64,000 nt of DNA, from positions 496,001 through 560,000 of the forward strand of contig CACVBU010001312.1 in assembly GCA_902728285.1 (NCBI GenBank), written 5' to 3'. This stretch comes from Clytia hemisphaerica. Its lineage: Eukaryota; Cnidaria; Hydrozoa; Leptothecata; Clytiidae. Position numbers and translations under genes: made by a program. Every line of letters begins with the position of its first letter. The first letter of the stretch is position 1. The notes beneath the pieces are model-generated. The model was not told the DNA's origin. It was given only the letters and a program-made list of their open reading frames with translations, and did not search any database. This document shows positions 25,593 through 36,381 of the stretch, piece after piece.

Positions 25593-26189
25593 CTTTTTAA
25601 CATTTTTTTTTTTCTATGAAAAACGAAAACTTGTAGATAATCTATATGATATATCTAGAGAACAAATTTTTAACGCGTATATTTATACCAATTCTTGGTG
25701 ATAAAAGAGATTGAAATAAAAAAAAAAAAAAAAAAAAACTTTAAATGGAAAAAAAAGCTTTAAAAGAGACCTGTATTTGATCTACAAAACCTAAAAATAC
25801 CAAAGCCAAAGGAGCATGAAAGATATTTACTGGTACTCTTAAAGAATAAAAATTACACATTCAGAAGACTTAAAAACTGTGCAGAAGCCGAAAGTTCCTA
25901 CCTGTCTAGTCTTTACACACTTGAAATTCGTTTGAAATCAGAAATGAATATCTGCTGCAGCTTTTCTACCATTATTGGTTGTTTATGAAATCCAGTTTAG
26001 CTCTTTTTAGATATTTTTCCCGATATTTTCCCCGATTTTTTATTTCGAACAAATGTTTCGAGTTTTGCCAGTAGACGGACTAACAGACTAGGCACGAGTA
26101 GACTACAGGTAGATTGTCAACCTACGATGGCTCTGAGGGAGAATTTCTTCTCCATTTCAAATTCTCTTTTCCTTTTAAAACAAACAATA
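25593..26189. other. Gene-free stretch
   Basis: AT-rich, with an A-run at about 25718-25738 that could be a retroposon tail. No exon or repeat boundary recognised. Confidence 0.3.
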
Positions 26190-26612
26190 GGTTCTATTGT
26201 TTAACAAAAGGAGAAGTGAATTTCAAAAGGAGAATTATTTTCACCTTTTGTCAAAAGGAGAATTTTTTTCACTTCACCTTTTGTCAAAAGGAGAATTTTT
26301 TTCACTTCACCTTTTGACAAAAAGGAGAATTTTTTTCATCTTTTGTCAAATGGAGAATTTTTTTCACCTTTTGTCAAAAGGCTGAATGATTGATTTTGTC
26401 AAAAGGAGAACTTTTTTCACCTTTTGTCAAATGGAGAATTTTTTTCACCTTTTGTCAAAAGGAGAATTATTTTCACCTTTTGTCAAAAGGAGAACTTTTT
26501 TCACCTTTTGTCAAAAGGAGAACTTTTTTCACCTTTTGTCAAATGGAGAATTTTTTTCACCTTTTGTCAAAAGGAGAATTATTTTCACCTTTTGTCAAAA
26601 GGAGAATTTTTT
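26190..26612. repeat. Minisatellite of palindromic ~28-bp units
   Basis: About 14 tandem units built around CCTTTTGTCAAAAGG, itself a near-perfect palindrome, followed by AGAA(T/C)TTTTTTTCA. Spacing between units is 28 bases in the regular part and longer near the left end. All three plus frames stay open for tens of codons only because the unit lacks stops; this is not evidence of a gene. Confidence 0.85.
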
Positions 26613-27039
26613 CAACATCTGGATTTGGATTTTTAGACTACGGTAGTCGTCATACATGATGCATTTTAACCTTGAATTTTAACCTTAACCTTAACCTTAA
26701 TCGTGAGTTGATGAGGAAAAGCTTAGTATTTCCTGTTGTCTTTGAACCATCTTTAATCTGGCGTTTGTATGAAAACCATGCGGCCCGCGCAACTTATGTA
26801 GAAAACAATTTGCTTCAAATTCTACATAGGAGATTCACTTCAATCATTCGGCTTAACTTCATTTTCCCCTCCTCACTCTAAATACGGTCCGTTTTGTTTC
26901 TGGGAAATCTAATAAAGACAATAAAGGTTATCATGTCATGGCCTGGCTATTAGCTAGTACTGTCGTACTGTTCATATTCAACACGAATGATTGTCCACAC
27001 ACGTGTGCATTCCCTTAGAATTCCCATTTCCATTTTGTC
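26613..27039. other. Spacer between the two minisatellite arrays
   Basis: Includes a short TTAACC-type tandem (AACCTTAACCTTAACCTTAA, about 26680-26699). It resembles telomere repeats but has the wrong unit and is far too short. No exon seen. Confidence 0.4.
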
Positions 27040-27262
27040 AAAAGGCGAAGTGAAAAAAATTAACCTTTTGATTAAAAGGAGAAATAAATTCACCTTTTGA
27101 TTAAAAGGAGAAAAAAATTCACCTTTTGATTAAAAGGAGAAAAAAATTCACCTTTTGTGTTAAAAGGAGAAAAAAATTCACCTTTTGTGTTAAAAGGAGA
27201 AAAAAATTCACCTTTTGTGTTAAAAGGAGAAAAAAATTCACCTTTTATATTTCACTTCTCCT
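27040..27262. repeat. Second palindromic minisatellite, ~30-bp units
   Basis: Units of CACCTTTTGTGTTAAAAGG followed by AGAAAAAAATT repeat with a 30-base period in the right part, and with GATTAAAAGG variants on the left. The design (CCTTTT, spacer, AAAAGG, AGAA) is the same as in the 26.2-kb array but the A-run replaces the T-run, so the arrays are related but diverged. Confidence 0.8.
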
Positions 27263-28071
27263 TTTCATTAAAAGGAATGGAGAAATTTTGAAAAAGAGAA
27301 TAAAACCGCTTTCAGAGCCATTTTTTCGCTGGCATTTTCCAGTTTTATTTTGTGGCCATTTTGGAATTTTTTTACCAAACAGTTCCTGGTTCCCTTTATA
27401 CCTGTGTGCCCTATCAAGTTTGGTGGTGTTATTATTGAACAAAAGAACGAAGTAGGTGAGGTATATTAGTAGTTTGCTAAATTGAGAAGAGTCAGGGCTA
27501 TTTTTTGGGTCTCGGCACTCGGTTCTCTCAGTCAGCAGGCAGTAGGTGCTGGCCAATTTTCAGTACAATTTTTTCTTGCTTATTTTAAACAGCTTTTTTG
27601 GCCAAATTTCTGCTGTTCTAATTTTTCCTTTTGGCTAGCACTGATATGCTCTGAAAACTGGTCTCAGTACGTACATGGTTTGGGCTATTTTTTGGTAACA
27701 ATTCAACCAATCTGCAAGGCGGTCATCGAGAAAATGCTCTGTTCGCGTCGCAACGGGTGTTAAAAATGCATGCGGGCGGACAAAAACATTCCCGGTTTTT
27801 TTTTATCACGCCAGTAACTCAGGGGCGGGTGGTAACGCAAGCAAAACAATTTTTCGATGGTCGTCAGAGCAATTGAGAAAAAAAGCTATACTTTAAAAGA
27901 ACAAATTGCTTTTCCCAGATTTTTTTCCGCATCTCCGCACAGGAAAATCAGCAGAAAATTTGATGCGAGCGGGTGACGCGAATAGACAATTTTTCGATGA
28001 CCGCCCAATCATCAACATCAATCCAGACACAAAAATTTTTAATTTTTTTGACAGCAGATATATATATATAA
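27263..28071. other. Gene-free stretch
   Basis: No recognisable exon, RNA or element end. It finishes in a (TA)n tract at 28059-28071 that abuts the TIR element starting at 28072. Confidence 0.3.
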
Positions 28072-28136
28072 GGCCGAGATCACAAATAAATTGTGTTCGC
28101 GTCATTTTCAGGTCCAAAACATGAGTCGGTAAAAAA

Positions 28137-28790
28137 TTTGGCTCTTGAGGTTCTGCAACAGGACCTGGCAGATCTGGTGAATATACAGCAGGCGTTGGTG
28201 ATTTTGGTGAATATGCAGTAGGAACAGGAGTTAGTGGTTCTGGTGAATTATGCAGTAGTAGTTGATGGTTCTGGTGAATGTGATGGTTAAACCATCAACT
28301 CCACCATTGCATTCACCAAAACAACCAACTTTACCATCACATTCACCAGAACCTTCAACTCCTATTGCATATTCACCAGAATCACCAACTCTACCATTGC
28401 ATTCACCAGGTTCATCAACACCAGCATTAGATTCACCAGAACTATCAACTCCTGCATTAGATTCACCAGAACTATCAACTCCTGCTGCACATTCAACAGA
28501 ATCAACAACTCCTGATGCACATTTACCAGAATCACCAACTCCTGATGCAGAACCTCCAGAGCCATTAATCTTTGATTCACATTCACCAGAACCATCAATT
28601 CCACCATTTCATTCGTACCAAAACAACCAGCTTTACCATCACATTCACCAGAACCATCAACTTCACCATAACGTTCGCCTAAATCTCCAATTCCTACTGC
28701 ACATTCACCAGATCTGCCAGGTTCTGCTGCAGAACCTCAAGAGCCATCAGCATCTGTTGCAAAAACACCAGAATAGAAAAATTCAAATTT
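28137..28790. repeat. Mirror-arranged Ser/Pro-coding minisatellite
   Basis: Units of about 30 bp. On plus from 28290 they read ACATTCACCAGAACCATCAAC-like (Ser-Pro-Glu-x-Ser-Thr-Pro). On 28137-28285 the same units run on the other strand. The outer segments pair: 28137-28175 (GGCTCTTGAGGTTCTGCA) with 28718-28755 (TGCAGAACCTCAAGAGCC). The plus frame is open from 28262 to 29230. Repeat-derived openness is the simpler reading, but a secreted or disordered repeat protein cannot be excluded. Confidence 0.65.
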
Positions 28791-28964
28791 GGAGACTTAG
28801 GGCCACCGTTTTCAACTGGTTACCACTCGTTACCTCGTTACCACCTTGTTACCACCTCGCATACCATTCGTTACCACTCGTTACCTCTTTTAGTAACAAC
28901 GCAACTTTGCACTATCACATGTGTCAAATATTTAGCTCTGTTCCTTTCCTATCTTGGAACAGCT

Positions 28965-29225
28965 TGGAACCCGTGTTACCTTGGGAACCTGTCATTTATC
29001 TCTATCTGTGTATGATATTTGTGTTCTATGTATTTGGGAACCTTCGGAACCTTGGGAACCTGCTATTTATCACTATCTGTGTATGGTGTATGATATTTGT
29101 GTTCTATGTATTTGGGAACCTTCGGAACCTTGGGAACCTGCTATTTATCACTATCTGTGTATGGTGTATGATATTTGTGTTCTCTGTATTTGGGAACCTT
29201 CGGAACCTTGGGAACCTGCCATCTC
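28965..29225 (+). repeat. Tandem repeat, 78-bp period
   Basis: Three-plus copies of a unit containing TTCGGAACCTTGGGAACCTG and TTTATCACTATCTGTGTATG; TTCGGAACC recurs at 29043, 29121 and 29199. The period is divisible by three, so the frame running in from the Ser/Pro repeat stays open. Confidence 0.75.
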
Positions 29226-29479
29226 TGTAAATCAACTACATTTCATGGCTCAAAATTCGATTGCTTGTTTTTGGGGTTTCCACTGACTCATGAACCAATT
29301 GGAAGCCTCTCAGTACTCATCACCACTGGATGAAGGGTACCATTTATAAAAGTAGAAATATGACGTAATTTTAAGCCGTGTGAACCAATCAAATAGCTTC
29401 ACGGAAGGGGTTTCCACTGTCGGAACGGCATTCGTAATAACCAATCAGAATCGTCTCATCGTCTCAGAAACAAGAACAG

Positions 29480-29959
29480 GTCTACTGTGTCAATCGAACA
29501 ACTTCGAACAAAAATCGCAATCGAACCAATTAAACGTAATCGAACGCGATCGAATAATTGCGATTTGATTGTCGAACGTTTGAACGGCCGATTCCTGGGT
29601 AATATTCGATTGTGTTCGATTGTGTTAATAGTTGACTATGTTCCATTAGTTCGATTACGATTATGTTCGATGAGTTTGATTGCGATTAAATTAAATTGGG
29701 TCACTCTGTTAGAGCTTTCTAGCGTGGGCAGCCGAGCACTTATTGAGTATCGTACGAAAGGGAATAAAATCTAAATCAATCGAACGTACTCAAACATAAT
29801 CGAATACAATCGAACGTAAGGGAAGCAATCGAATGGCAAATCCTGGGTAATATTCGATTGCGATTCGATTGTGTTCGACAATCCAATTGTAATTATTCGA
29901 TTGTGTTCAATTGCGCTCAATTGATTCGCCGTTTGATTCGTTCGATTGACACCGTCTGG
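29480..29959. mobile_element. CCAGACGG TIR element, copy 3 (degenerate)
   Basis: The right end GATTGACACCGTCTGG is intact; the left end is worn (GTCTACTGTGTCAATCGAAC). The centre has GTTAGAGCTTTCTAGCGTGG, the reverse of the core in copies 1 and 2. No 6-bp duplication can be seen. Confidence 0.6.
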
Positions 29960-31267
29960 AAAACCTACACGCGATTAACTTATTAAGTAGGGAGGTCGAG
30001 GCTCGCGCCTGCGGCAGTAACAAATGCAGGACTTACATAAATACTTACATAAATCCAGGAAGGAAAAGTTTTCTACCACAAATTCTTTTTCCAACTTCAA
30101 GAGAATTTATTCAGCTTTCTTTTGCAAAAAAAAATTATCAAGATATGTCTTTTCGTTCTTTCAGAATTTAAAAATGAGTACTCGCGGGTGCGCTTTTATA
30201 AACGTCTTGTTCACGGCACAGGAAATTTTTTTACCGGGGGTTACTAAGTCAGCTATCGGCCTGAATTTTTTTACATTTTCCCCCGTAATAGTTTAGCTTT
30301 CGAAACGTACCACGTTGGCTGACAAGGGTGTTCTACTTTTTTCAGGAAGTTAAAATAAGCACTTAAACTGCAAATATTTCCTTTTTACAATATTTTTCAA
30401 CCAACGTTATTATTTTAACAAGATAAATGTTTTTTCTTTCCAAATCTAAAAAAATCTTTAATCGAATTCGGGTGGAAAGCACTAAGGGAAAGTTAATGGT
30501 ATGGTGACCCCCGTCTGTAGCTTGCGCTACGGAAAAACCCACTCGCCCCAAACTTCTTGCAAGGATTTTTTCTTTGAAACACTTTCGATTTCAGTGCCGT
30601 GAAGAGGTTACAAGATGGCGGGAGGTTTTTGCACAGAAATCTTCAAAAAATGGAACTTCAAAATGGAATATCTGGAAAACTATAAACCGAGAACGCTCAC
30701 AGAACGCCCTGCGGGAAGCGCTGGTGAAAAACTTAAATCTGTCAATCATTTTCTCAAGGGAAGAGTACGTAAAGTGATTTTAGCTTTACGATAGTGCTGC
30801 GGATTATCAATGGATAGTATTCAATTATCAACATCTCTTTATTTTCATTCCTAGAACTTTTGCAAAAAAAAGGAAAAATAGAAAAGTTGTATTTTTTACT
30901 GCTCTATTCACATACTGAATTTGAAAAATCTTCTACAGCAAACTTTGTCCCGCCTTTGCGGGACTTTGGCTTAAGTGCTTGTGTGCAGCATAGAGTACAA
31001 AGTCCAAACATGCGTTTCCCGTAATTTTTATATGAAGAGTTAGGTCTATACTGATTTGACTGTTTTTACATTTTGAGAAAATTTTCAAATGGAGGAGAGC
31101 TACTACTCGGACGCGCATTTTTGGCTGCCATACATTTCATAACTCAGATGGTCGTGTAAAAATCCGATCGATGTTTTTCCGACTTTCTGACTCGAAAGTG
31201 TCAGAAATTTAACTAAAATTATAAGTCGGTCAGGCAACGCGAACACAAGTTATTTGTGATCTCGGCC

Positions 31268-31695
31268 TAAGAACTTTTAAATCCTGATCTGCTGTTGAAG
31301 CATGGCGAAAAGCATAAAAAGGAGGGAGATATATCTTGGTCAGACAAAATTTGCATTTTATCAGGACAGGTACAGTCTGGTGTTATGTGAATTCCAACAG
31401 GGGGGACAGGTTTTTTTTAGCTCAAGGCCTCAAACCGCTAACCCCATGCAAATGGGAAATACCAAGGTTAATCCTAGCCTGGATATCCAGTTTTTGATAT
31501 TTTATGTTTCTTGTTTGCCGCCTGTTCTCCCTAAAGCGATTTGCATTCTCAAATCAGAATGCAGTCTGGTTGTGGTTGCGCTCAATTCGCTAAAGCCGTA
31601 CTGTCAACACTGCTCTAACTTGGGACTATTTGACAAAACATGGGACGGCAATTCCGCCACCAATTTACCAAACCTCCAAAGTCATTATTTTGTTA
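31268..31695 (+). other. Open stretch with no recognised product
   Basis: A plus-strand frame is open from 31302 to 31868 (188 codons) and starts MAKSIKRREIYLGQTKF. Its last third falls inside the TA-flanked hairpin element at 31696-31856. I recognise no domain. It could be a degraded transposon gene or chance. Confidence 0.3.
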
Positions 31696-31856
31696 GTTGT
31701 TTTGGAGAACGTGACAGCCTATTGAATAACAAATTACTCCACATACATTACTTTCCCTCAGCCAATAAAAACGTGATAAATTGTCTTGTCTCTAAGAGGT
31801 ATAACTATTGTGGAGTATTTAGTTATTCAATAGGCTGTCGCGTTCTCCAAAACAAC
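31696..31856. mobile_element. 161-bp hairpin MITE with TA duplication
   Basis: Arms of about 48 bp: 31696 onward GTTGTTTTGGAGAACGTGAC, and back from 31856 the complement GTCGCGTTCTCCAAAACAAC, with inner pairing AGCCTATTGAATAAC/GTTATTCAATAGGCT. Flanked on both sides by TA, as for Tc1/mariner-type insertions. No coding content. Confidence 0.8.
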
Positions 31857-31858
31857 TA

Positions 31859-32408
31859 TTTGAGTTAATGACCAGCGTATTAAAAGATACATTTCTCTTT
31901 TGCACTGAGTACTGTGAAGTGAGGTAACTTGCATCAGTGGAGGGAAACTTACATAGCCCTCAAATGAAAGACGTAGCTGATAATTAAAATACAAAGTTAA
32001 ATCAAAACAAAATGGTAGAGTAGAGCTGCAAGCGGAGCTGCGTAGTTGATTTGTTTTGAAATTTTGCTGCTTTTAATTAGTTGGTCAGTCATTTGATGGC
32101 TATACAAGTTACCCGACTTCACGGTAGACTATTAGTATTATTAAATCAAAATATGAAAAACATTTTGTAGTGAAGAACACGCAAGTGTACGCGTGCTCTG
32201 CAACACAGATATCTACCATAAAATCCATAAAATCCATAAAATCTAGCATTGTATATATTTTCAGATCTGTTAACTTTCAGATCTGTTGAACATTAAACTA
32301 TTGCAAGAACTCTCAAAACAAAACAAAACATCTACGATCTAGCAAGATGACTATAATGTCAAGATGTTAATTAATGCGATCAAAAAAGTTTGAGTTGTAA
32401 AAATAATT
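31859..32408. other. Gene-free stretch
   Basis: A short direct repeat AAAATCCATAAAATCCATAA around 32220 and nothing else recognised. Confidence 0.3.
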
Positions 32409-34886
32409 GGGTAAAGGCCACATTTTTGGTACACCTGTCCCTTCCGTTACACTAAAAAAATTTCATCCTCAAAATTGCTTAAAACCTATTTATTTGGATG
32501 TGTATATACCTCTATGATGATAATCAGGTATGTGCTCCTCTATATTACCTTTTTGCAGAACTGTAGGACCCTAGAAGTTGTTGTGGTTGATTTTTTTCTC
32601 ATTTTCAACCAATAACTAAAAACTTGTTATTTCTACAAAAAAGAGACACTTATAAGACTAAACTTACTCTTAAAATGTTTCTACAAAGTGTTTTAACCAA
32701 TTCCTAATCGTTTTTTATGAATTTACATTTTCGGGTTGTAGGGGTAGCCTAATTTGCGTAACGGAAGGGACAACTTTCAAATTTTTAATTAACATCTTTA
32801 CTAGGAAAAAACTTGTTTCAAAAGATAGTTTGAATTTTAATAGTCAAATATGATCTTTTAACCTAAAATGATAGAACTAACCAGAACTAACTATATAAAC
32901 TTACAAATACTCCTAAAAATTGTAAATATTAGGTATAGAATAAGCGTAACGGAAGGGACAAATTTTCTGAAAAATTTTCAAAATTTGAAAATAGCTCTGT
33001 TTTGGGCCATCCAAGCCTCATCCCAAGTTTTAGATGATCCCTAAAATTTAGGTGACCCACTGTAGGTGACCCCTGAAACCGAAAATGTGACTTGCATTTC
33101 AGTTTTTCTTTAAAATTTTATATTGAGCATTCAAAAAAGAAGACGCGAAAACGCGTCCTATGGAGCCTAAGGGTTAATGAGACCCCTGGTAAAATTTGTT
33201 ATGGTCAAAACAACTTCGAATAACTCCTAATTGTCATTTTCAGGCATTTTGAGCAGTTTGGAGTCTTCAAAAAAAATCAAAAATTTTGCTTAACCCTTTG
33301 AGCGCGCAGTAGTTTTGAAAATGTTGAAAGATTTCAATGATTTTTTTTTGAAATTTGAAACTTCAAAATGGCGTAAAAGCTTGTAGCTTTTGATTCAGAC
33401 ACTCGTTTTGGTACCAACCATTGGAAAGGTAATTCTATACTCTTTCAAAAAGCATTGGGTTTATTCCCCTTTAAATCAAGTCCTAGGGAGCTGAGACCCA
33501 AGTTTTGGGACTTGGTATTTTGGCTGTTTCAGGACGCGAAAACACGTCCTATGGAGCCTAAGGGTTAATGAGACCCCTGGCAAAGATTTTTTATGGTCAA
33601 AACAACTTCGAATAACTCCTAATTGTCATTTTCAGGTATTTTGAGCAGTTTGGAGTCTTCAAAAAAAATCAAAAATTTTTTGGTTGACCCTTTGAGCGCG
33701 CAGTAGTTTTGAAAATGTTGAAAAATTTCAATGATTTTTTTTGAAATTTGAAACTTCAAAATGGCGTAAAAGCTTGTAGCTTTTGATTCAGACACTCGTT
33801 TTGGTACCATTGGAAAGGTAATTTTATACTCTTTCAAAAACATTTGGTTTCTTTCCCTTAAATAAAGTCCTAGGGAGATTGGACCCCAGCTTTAGGACTT
33901 GGTATTTTGGCTGTTTCAGGACACGAAAACGCGTCCTATGGAGCCTAAGGGTTAAGAGATAAAAAGAAGTCATTGTAGTGTAGCAAATGCGAGAACAGTC
34001 TACAATAGGTCTTTCAACAATGCAATAACTTCAGATATCTTGGCTTTGAAGAATGAAACACTATAATGAACATCCAAGTCCCTGTAACACTCCCTTTTAA
34101 AAAAGGCGTAACGGAAGGGACATCCATAACAGAAGGGACATCAAATTTTCCAAGGAGATAACTCCCACCACATTGTTAATATAAAGTTTAAATGTACCTG
34201 CAAGTAAGAAGTCTAATGAGGGTAATAGTCAACCAAAAGGAAAAGTTTTTAAGTCGGAGACTTGAGATGCTTTTCAATTTAATGTTTGCGTAACGGAAGG
34301 GACAAAACCAAGGCACATTTCCAATGGGAAGGACTGTCAATGAAAAAACATGTCAAAAATAGAGGATAATGGTTTGCAAATTGAATTTGGAGTAATCCCA
34401 ATGGTAACTTGTGAGAATTTAACATAAACTATAGCTATTCGACAAAGATTTTCTTGAAAATGAATTTGCGTAACGGAAGGGACAAGATCAGAGTCGCAAA
34501 ACATGCTTTTTAGAAAAATGCAAAACCTGAGCAACAGTGAAAAAAGTATTTACTCAAAATATTGTGAAAACTCGCTCCTATCAATATTAGGTGGACTGAA
34601 AAAAAATTGAAAGTGAATATTTTATCCCAGTTGAAGAAAAAACAATTTTGAATCTTATTTTTTTTGCATTTTTCGTAGAAAAATGTGAAATTTAGACTTC
34701 TGCAGGGTCTGTAAGAGGAAAGACTGTCCTATTGCTAGCCAAACTCTGATTGTAAGGGCACTTTCTACCCCAGATCAATAATCAATTGGAAGTTTTGCAA
34801 GTTTAATGCTAGTTTTCAAGATATGAGCAGTAAAAGTCAAAAGCGTAACGGAAGGGACAGGTGTACCAAAAATGTGGCCTTTACCC
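32409..34886. mobile_element. 2.48-kb element with perfect 42-bp TIRs
   Basis: 32409-32450 (starting GGGTAAAGGCCACATTTTTG) and 34845-34886 are exact complements over 42 bases. AATT flanks each end. The inner part of the TIR, GTAACGGAAGGGACA, recurs at least five times inside in the same orientation (about 32758, 32946, 34108, 34290, 34470). A 390-bp block is tandemly duplicated at 33142-33920. No transposase frame, so non-autonomous; the superfamily is unknown. Confidence 0.8.
33142..33954. repeat. Tandem duplication of a ~390-bp block
   Basis: GACGCGAAAACGCGTCCTAT opens a unit at 33142, again at 33533 and, with changes, at 33920, where only the first few dozen bases are present. Each unit also contains TTGAGCGCGCAGTAGTTTTG and ACACTCGTTTTGGTACC. 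It lies inside the 42-bp TIR element. Confidence 0.8.
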
Positions 34887-36381
34887 AATTACCTCTATTA
34901 TTCTGAATCCGTTGCTTTTGTTTAAAAGGTTAACAATTTTGTAATAAAAAATTATGTTTCGTATAAGAAGCAAATATTGTTATTTAGTTCAATTGGTTCA
35001 GTTTATCAAATCTCTCAGTTTAGTTGACACTTTGGTATCTTCATTGCATCACAGCGAAAGGTTTGTTTTTATTTTAGTTTGTTTGGATTTAGACAGGGCT
35101 GTCAGATTTAGGACCACTCACGGTATTCATCTCATTGCACGGGCTGTTAGAGATAAAAGCCCATTGAGAGAGCAAGACATTAAAATATGATGTGAATGCT
35201 TATATAGTTACTTCTGTCAGATGCAGCTTTTCTAGACATATCTAATCTATTTTTGTGATATATGAATGACAGAAGAAGTGTGGTTGATAAACTTGGTGGA
35301 AGTATCAAACAAATTTATTGTTAAAGTGATTTAACAGTAAGTAAAAATACAGTCCAGATATCAACAATCCCATGTTTCGACCAACAGTCCTAAGAGCAAT
35401 TGACAGTAAGGCTTGATCTACATGAATAAGCAAAGATTTTTGAGTAATTTGAGCCAAAAAGTGCCTGGAAAAAGTGGTTTTTGGATTTTGTGCGAATGCT
35501 TAACATTTAATTTTTTTTCAGAAAATTTTTCTGACCGTAAAATGAGACTTTCTTTTTGGAGAAGTTCTCTTTTGTCATTTTTAGGGAAAATGAGTGTTTC
35601 TCTCGATTGACTTGGTATTTTTTTCTGATTTTTTGCCGACTGATGTAAAATGGTAATTGTTTAAAATCTGATCGAGCTCAATTTGCATGATGATTAACTC
35701 CCAGTTTATTAGAACTACTTCCTATTCATAAAAAAATCATTAAATGTCTCAAGAGACATAACCACCATGGTAATTGTTTGAATACGAGGCAAGTGATGTT
35801 CGTGACATAATTTATGAAAAGGTCTATTTGGGTCAAAAAGTGTCTAAAAATGGACTTGATGTGTGAAATTCCTCTTTTAGTTTTTCCTGATTTTTTACAC
35901 AGTACAGTAATGCGAGAATAGTAGTTATCTTTAAATTAACTTTCTGCCAAATTTGAACCAAATTTTGGATTTGTGGAAATTGCTTCATTAGATTTTATGT
36001 TTTAAAGAGCTAGAAGAGTTATCTTTACAAAAGAAAAAGTTTCTCTATCTTTACATGAAAGAAAGGATTGTTTTTGTTTGTGCCCAAAACTTAGCATGGC
36101 TCCTTACCTATAAAACACCGGAAAGCCTGTGTGAAACAAGCTGCCTCATGTTTTTCAAGCTAATGTATCTCTATGCTATGCTATTTTCTTTTCTTTTTTG
36201 TTCCAACATTTTCATTCAGCAAGTTTCCGACTATCTATTTCAGGTAGGTCCCTCCAGCTTGTTGTTTGTTTTTCATAAACCAGTTTAAATTTAGACTTAA
36301 CTATTATAATTTTTTTATATTTTAAAAAGAAAAAACAAAATGCAAAAATAGAGCTGAATAGAACTATTTTGACGTTTAACG
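34887..36381. other. Upstream region of the germ-cell-less gene
   Basis: No exon recognised. It contains a partial copy of the 6353-6544 foldback family (about 35768-35822) and, at 36050-36280, a fragment of the ACCGGAAATG/AGGTAGGTC repeat family seen in the nicotinamidase intron (shared GCCCAAAACTTAGCAT and CAGGTAGGTCC). The gmcl promoter must lie here but I cannot place it. Confidence 0.4.

Larger units (their letters stand above)
28072..31267. mobile_element. 3.2-kb TIR-bounded composite element
   Basis: The first 31 bases, from GGCCGAGATCACAAATAA, reappear inverted at 31237-31267 with one mismatch. Flanks ATAA and TAAG allow a TAA duplication. Inside are a mirrored minisatellite (28137-28760), a 78-bp tandem repeat, a degenerate CCAGACGG copy (29480-29959) and otherwise anonymous DNA. 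No transposase is visible, so this may be a non-autonomous element or two solo ends flanking unrelated insertions. Confidence 0.55.

Noticed and set aside
26680-26700. Telomeric repeat
   Set aside because: The unit is AACCTT rather than the animal TTAGGG complement, and only about three units are present.
26190-27262. CRISPR array
   Set aside because: Palindromic repeats at regular short spacing, but the linkers are near-identical homopolymer-rich sequence rather than unique spacers, there are no cas genes, and the context is animal nuclear DNA.
31302-31868. 188-codon protein-coding gene
   Set aside because: No recognised domain, and the last third is a palindromic MITE; kept only as a described open stretch.
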